This document shows positions 60,661 through 64,000 of a stretch of DNA of 64,000 nt, in pieces. The stretch spans positions 1 to 64,000 of the forward strand of contig JADLFG010000002.1 of NCBI GenBank assembly GCA_020845695.1, in the 5' to 3' direction. The stretch comes from Thermoleophilia bacterium. GTDB taxonomy: Bacteria; Actinomycetota; Thermoleophilia; Gaiellales; Gaiellaceae. The notes under the pieces were generated by a model. That model ran no database searches and was not told where the DNA came from. It saw nothing but the letters and a program-made list of their open reading frames with translations. How positions within the stretch are numbered: position 1 is the first letter of the stretch; each line of letters starts with the position of its first letter. The position numbers and the translations under genes were made by a program.

Positions 60661-61170
60661 TTACGCGGACTCGTCGGCCGGTCCGCCGGCGAGCAGATGT
60701 CGAAACGCCGCGTACTCGCCCCGCTTGCCAACCGTCACGAGCGTGTCGCCCGCGCGGATGACATCGTCCGGCTGGGCCCCGGCGATGGATTCGGTCTCAC
60801 GTAGGATCGCGATGATCGTGATTCCCGTCCGGGCGCGAAAGGCGCATTCGGCGAGCGTCTTGCCGATCGCGGGGCTCCCGTCCGGTACCGGGATCCACTC
60901 GATCGCGAGTTCCCCGAGCGCCATCTCGAGGTCCTCGACGATCTTCGGTCTTTCGTAGGCACCACCGATCACGGCCCCGAGCTGGCGCGCCTCGTCGTCG
61001 TCGAGCTGGATCACCGCGCACGGCTCGTCGTCGTCCGGCCGCGCGAAGAAGTAGATCTCGCGCAGGCCGTCGTTGTGGAGGATCACGGCGAGTCGTCCGC
61101 CGTGGGCGGGCCTGAGGGCGTACTTGACACCCACCCCGGGCAGCCGGGTCTCGCGAAGTTCGATCGTCAC
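60661..61170 (-). CDS. Regulatory subunit of a K+/H+ antiporter (KhtT/TrkA-C type)
   Basis: The product is 169 residues from a GTG at 61170, 4 nt after the antiporter stop. The N-terminal half (TIELRETRLPGVGVKYAL) matches KhtT proteins, and the C-terminal half is an RCK/TrkA-C domain (GKTLAECAFRARTGITIIAILRE; IRAGDTLVTVGKRGEYAAFRHLL, each split at the fold). It probably gates the transporter encoded just upstream in response to a nucleotide. Confidence 0.83.
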   Translation of the reverse strand: MTIELRETRLPGVGVKYALRPAHGGRLAVILHNDGLREIYFFARPDDDEPCAVIQLDDDEARQLGAVIGGAYERPKIVEDLEMALGELAIEWIPVPDGSPAIGKTLAECAFRARTGITIIAILRETESIAGAQPDDVIRAGDTLVTVGKRGEYAAFRHLLAGGPADESA

Positions 61171-61174
61171 GTCG

Positions 61175-62347
61175 CTACTCCAGTCTAGGCATCGGGAAGA
61201 GGGCGCGGCCAAGCCGCTTCGACTCCTTCATCAGGATGACGCCGATCGTCGCCGTCGCAAGGACGTAGAGGCCGGCGAAAGCCGTGATCTCCTCGCGGTC
61301 GGAGAGGGCGATGGCAGCGTTACCGGCCGCGAGCTGGGCGAGGACGATCGTGAACTCGCCGCGCGAGACGAGCGCGGCGCCCACGTTCAGGCTCTGGCGG
61401 CGCCCGAAGCCGCCGACGATCCCGCCCAGGTAGCCGCTCGCGAGCTTGCCGAGCACGGACAGGACGACGGCCAGGGCGACCAACCAGCCGACCGTGCCGA
61501 GGGCGCCGACGTCGATCGTGAGCCCGAAGGCGAAGAAGAACAGCGCGGCGAAGATGTCGCGGAAAGACAGGAACCGCTCTTCGATCTCCTGACGCAGGCG
61601 CGTCTCGGCGAGCAGGAAGCCCGCCATCGCGGCACCGATCGCCTCGGAGAGGCCGAGCTCCTCGGCCATCGCCGCCATACCGATGACGAGAGCGACGACC
61701 GCAAGCAGGAAGATCTCGCCCGGGAGCCGGGCGAGGAGCCGCTCCAGGGGCCGGGAGAGGAAGCGCGAGGCCGCGAGCGATCCCGTCAGGAACAGGAGCG
61801 CCTTGAGCGCGACCCAGAGAGTGTCGGTGAGCTCGCCGCCGCCACTGGCCACGAAGCCGATGACGAAGGCGAGGACGATGTCCTCGACGAGGAGGATCGC
61901 GAGCACGAGATCGGTCTCGTCGTCGGCAAGCCGGCGGAAGTCGATCAGCGCCTTGACCGCCACCGCGCTCGACGACACGTATACGGCCGCCGCGACAACG
62001 AGGGCCGCGAAGCTCCAGCCGAAGGCGACGAGCCCAACCAGGGCCCCGAGTGCCACGTTAACGGCCAGGTCGATCGAGCCACCCAGTCCGACGTGGCGCC
62101 CACTGCGAGCGAGACGGCCGAGGCTGAACTCGAGCCCGAGAAAGAAGAGCAGGAAGATCAGGCCGAGCTCGGCTACGAAGTCCGTCACCTCGGACGGCTC
62201 GATCAGGCTGAGGACGTGCGGCTCGTTCGGGCCGAGCAGCAGACCCGCCAGCAGGTACGCGGGAATCGCCGAGAGCCCGAAGCGGCTCGCGACGACTCCG
62301 AGACCGCCTAGCACGGCAACCGTGACGGCGAGCTGGCCGAGCGTCAC
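61175..62347 (-). CDS. Cation/proton antiporter (CPA2, KefB/KhtU-like)
   Basis: The product is 390 residues with about 12 helices. CPA2 marks include AGLLLGPNEPHVLSL near residue 35, LIFLLFFLGLEFSLGRL, SSAVAVKALIDFRRLADDETDLVLAILLVEDIVLAF near residues 125-160 (split) and GEFTIVLAQLA. With the regulatory subunit it forms a KhtTU-like K+ exporter. No RCK domain is fused to its own C-terminus. Confidence 0.85.
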   Translation of the reverse strand: MTLGQLAVTVAVLGGLGVVASRFGLSAIPAYLLAGLLLGPNEPHVLSLIEPSEVTDFVAELGLIFLLFFLGLEFSLGRLARSGRHVGLGGSIDLAVNVALGALVGLVAFGWSFAALVVAAAVYVSSSAVAVKALIDFRRLADDETDLVLAILLVEDIVLAFVIGFVASGGGELTDTLWVALKALLFLTGSLAASRFLSRPLERLLARLPGEIFLLAVVALVIGMAAMAEELGLSEAIGAAMAGFLLAETRLRQEIEERFLSFRDIFAALFFFAFGLTIDVGALGTVGWLVALAVVLSVLGKLASGYLGGIVGGFGRRQSLNVGAALVSRGEFTIVLAQLAAGNAAIALSDREEITAFAGLYVLATATIGVILMKESKRLGRALFPMPRLE

Positions 62348-62714
62348 GGGCTCACCCTATCCGCCGAGCGATGCTCGCCGTCTGCGATCGGCGGATCGGG
62401 TCGCGGCCCACACGCGATCCGGGCTCTGGGCGAGTATCGGTTCGACTTCCCTGCCCGGACGGCTTGGAGAGCCCAAGCGGCCAGCCCGCGTGAAGCCGTG
62501 GCCGTCGGGGCGGCCGCGGGGACGCGAGGCCGTCCAGGTCCGGAGGCACCGGGTCGCCGGACCGGCGGCGAGGACCTCCCGCCATCATGCTCGGGCGGGG
62601 CAAGTCCCGCCCTACGGCCGAGCGGGGCACGTTTCGCCCCCGCGGCCGGGCGGGACAAACGAGTCCCGCCCCCACGCCGTCCCTGCCGCCGCGCGCGCTC
62701 GCGCCCCGCCGGGC
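62348..62714. other. Intergenic region between the antiporter and fhs genes
   Basis: About 370 bp without a gene. The right half holds the terminator hairpins listed separately, and the left half presumably the antiporter promoter. Nothing else is recognised. Confidence 0.4.
62593..62671. terminator. Hairpin cluster downstream of fhs
   Basis: GGGCGGG/CCCGCCC (62593-62612), then GGGGC/GCCCC, then GGGCGGGAC/GTCCCGCCC around AAACGA (62648-62671). Together they form a strong terminator region 44 bp after the fhs stop. Confidence 0.55.
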
Positions 62715-64000
62715 TCAGAACAGCCCGACCGTCCGGCCCCGCTCGTCGATGTCGACGTGGTGGAAGGCGGGGCTGACGCCGTAGCCCGGCATCGTCTGCA
62801 TGTCGCCGCAGAGCGCCACGATCCAGCCGGCGCCGGTGTAGGCGCGCAGGTCGCGCACCGGCAGCGTGAAGCCCGACGGGGCGTTCAGGAGCGCCGGATC
62901 GTGGGAGATCGAGAGGTGCGTCTTCGCCATGCAGATCGGCACCTGGTCGAGCCCGTCTCTCGTGTAGCGGTCGATCTTCTCGAGCGCGGCGGGGAGGAAG
63001 TGGACGCCGTCCGCCCGGTAGACCCGCTTGGCGATCGTCTCGATCTTGTCGGCGATCGGCGCGTCGAGCGCGTAGAGGAAGTCGAAGTCGTCCGGTTGCT
63101 CGCAGGCGTCGACGACGGCCTCGGCCAACTCGACGGCGCCCTCGCCGCCCCGCTCGAACGCTTCGTTCAGCTCCGCCCGGTAGGCGCCGTAGTCGAGGGC
63201 CAGACGGCGTGTCAGCTCGCACTCCTCGTCCGTGTCCTCCGGCCGGCGGTTGACCGCGACGACCGGCTTCAGCCCGAACTCCTTGACGATCCCGATGTGG
63301 CGGCCGAGGTTCGCGGAGCCTCGCTCGATCGCGTCGAGGCCCCCGTCCGGGTCGTCGGCATGATGCTTGAGCGCCCGCACGGTCGTGACGACGACGACGG
63401 CGCTCGGGCGCAGGCCGCCCAGGCGGCAGACGATATGGAGGAACTTCTCCATGCCGAGATCGGAGGCGAAGCCGCCCTCGGTGACGACGATGTCGCCGAG
63501 CTTGACGCCGACCTTGGCGGCGATCAACGACGAGTTGCCGTGCGCGATGTTCCCGAACGGGCCGCAGTGCATGAAGCACGCCTGCCCCTCGAGCGTCTGG
63601 ATCAGGTTCGGCTTCAGCACCTCCTTCAGGAGCACGGTCATCGCGCCCGCGACCTCGAGCTGCTCCGCGACGACCGGCTCCCCCCCGTACGTGTAGCCGA
63701 CGGTGATCGCGCCGAGCCGCCGGCGCAGGTCCCGCAGGTCGGCCGCGACGGCACAGATCGCCATCACCTCCGAGGCGGCGGTGATGTCGAACCCGCTCTC
63801 GCGCGGGTAGCCGTTCGCGCGGCCGCCGAGCCCGAGCACGATCTGGCGCAGCGAGCGGTCGTTGACGTCGAGGCAGCGTCGCCAGCCGATCGTGAGCGGG
63901 TCGATGCCGAGCTCGTTGCCGTGGAGGACGTGCGCCTCGAGCGCGGCCGCCAGCAGGTTGTTGGCGGCACCGATCGCGTGGATGTCGCCCGTGAAGTGGA
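62715..64000 (-). CDS. fhs: Formate-tetrahydrofolate ligase, 3' part (5' end beyond the window)
   Basis: The visible 428 codons are the C-terminal part of a protein of about 560 residues, running off the right edge. Marks are the frame's HFTGDIHAIGAANNLLAA near the edge, GGRANGYPRESGFDITAASEVMA (split), IQTLEGQACFMHCGPFGNIAHGNSS and VCRLGGLRPSAVVVVTTVRALKHH. The enzyme makes 10-formyl-THF from formate, ATP and THF, linking formaldehyde and methyl groups from amine breakdown to one-carbon metabolism. The gene is complete at its 3' end. Confidence 0.93.
   Translation of the reverse strand, partial: HFTGDIHAIGAANNLLAAALEAHVLHGNELGIDPLTIGWRRCLDVNDRSLRQIVLGLGGRANGYPRESGFDITAASEVMAICAVAADLRDLRRRLGAITVGYTYGGEPVVAEQLEVAGAMTVLLKEVLKPNLIQTLEGQACFMHCGPFGNIAHGNSSLIAAKVGVKLGDIVVTEGGFASDLGMEKFLHIVCRLGGLRPSAVVVVTTVRALKHHADDPDGGLDAIERGSANLGRHIGIVKEFGLKPVVAVNRRPEDTDEECELTRRLALDYGAYRAELNEAFERGGEGAVELAEAVVDACEQPDDFDFLYALDAPIADKIETIAKRVYRADGVHFLPAALEKIDRYTRDGLDQVPICMAKTHLSISHDPALLNAPSGFTLPVRDLRAYTGAGWIVALCGDMQTMPGYGVSPAFHHVDIDERGRTVGLF

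Overview
The window is about 70% GC, with strong G/C preference at third codon positions, many GTG starts and several apparently leaderless genes whose -10 box lies 6-7 nt before the start codon. This points to an actinobacterium, most likely a deep lineage such as Thermoleophilia/Gaiellales; that placement is inference. I see no rRNA, tRNA, CRISPR array or prophage.

Layout. 0-1.3 kb (minus): a small three-gene operon headed by a 95-codon ORF with an in-frame TGA and a SECIS-like hairpin, a candidate new selenoprotein. 1.5-8.7 kb (plus): polyamine uptake and use (amine oxidase-like flavoprotein, PotABCD importer, class III aminotransferase). 8.8-17.6 kb: MacB/FtsX-type ABC exporter, two small membrane-anchored proteins, a GcvT-like protein, an agmatinase-family hydrolase, a toxin-antitoxin pair and a broken adenine methylase. 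17.6-25.9 kb (minus): membrane Fe-S protein (EtfD-like), EtfA, EtfB, a trimethylamine-dehydrogenase-type flavoprotein and a GMC oxidoreductase. 26.0-31.3 kb (plus): an IclR regulator followed by a glycine/betaine reductase operon with two UGA-encoded selenocysteines (component B and GrdA), GrdC and a thioredoxin. 31.4-36.1 kb (minus): a second amine oxidase-like flavoprotein, a second TMADH-type protein and an Lrp regulator. 36.4-46.9 kb (minus): a glycine betaine importer (ProX, a double-length ProW, ProV) downstream of a corrinoid methyltransferase operon (MttB family, corrinoid protein, decayed MTHFR-C-like gene, methyl-THF methyltransferase, corrinoid activator, DUF1638). 47.8-50 kb (plus): two DUF2284 paralogues and a toxin-antitoxin pair. 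50.1-55.5 kb: APC permease, GcvT-like protein, IclR regulator and sarcosine-oxidase-like protein sharing an operator motif. 55.5-64 kb: two cation/proton antiporters, an Amt operon with tiny membrane proteins, a REP-associated transposase with its palindromes, and the 3' part of formate-THF ligase.

How the genes fit together (inference). ProVWX imports glycine betaine. The Sec-dependent reductase could split it to trimethylamine and acetyl phosphate; the component B proprotein lacks the cysteine that forms the pyruvoyl group of glycine reductase, which fits a quaternary amine substrate. The two TMADH-type enzymes could then demethylate trimethylamine, passing electrons to EtfAB and EtfD and into the quinone pool. 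In parallel the MttB/corrinoid/MtgA set could move a methyl group from betaine to tetrahydrofolate, linking to formate-THF ligase. Two IclR regulators have recognisable candidate operators tying the loci together. GrdD, thioredoxin reductase and the Sec machinery (selA, selB, selC, selD) are not in the window.
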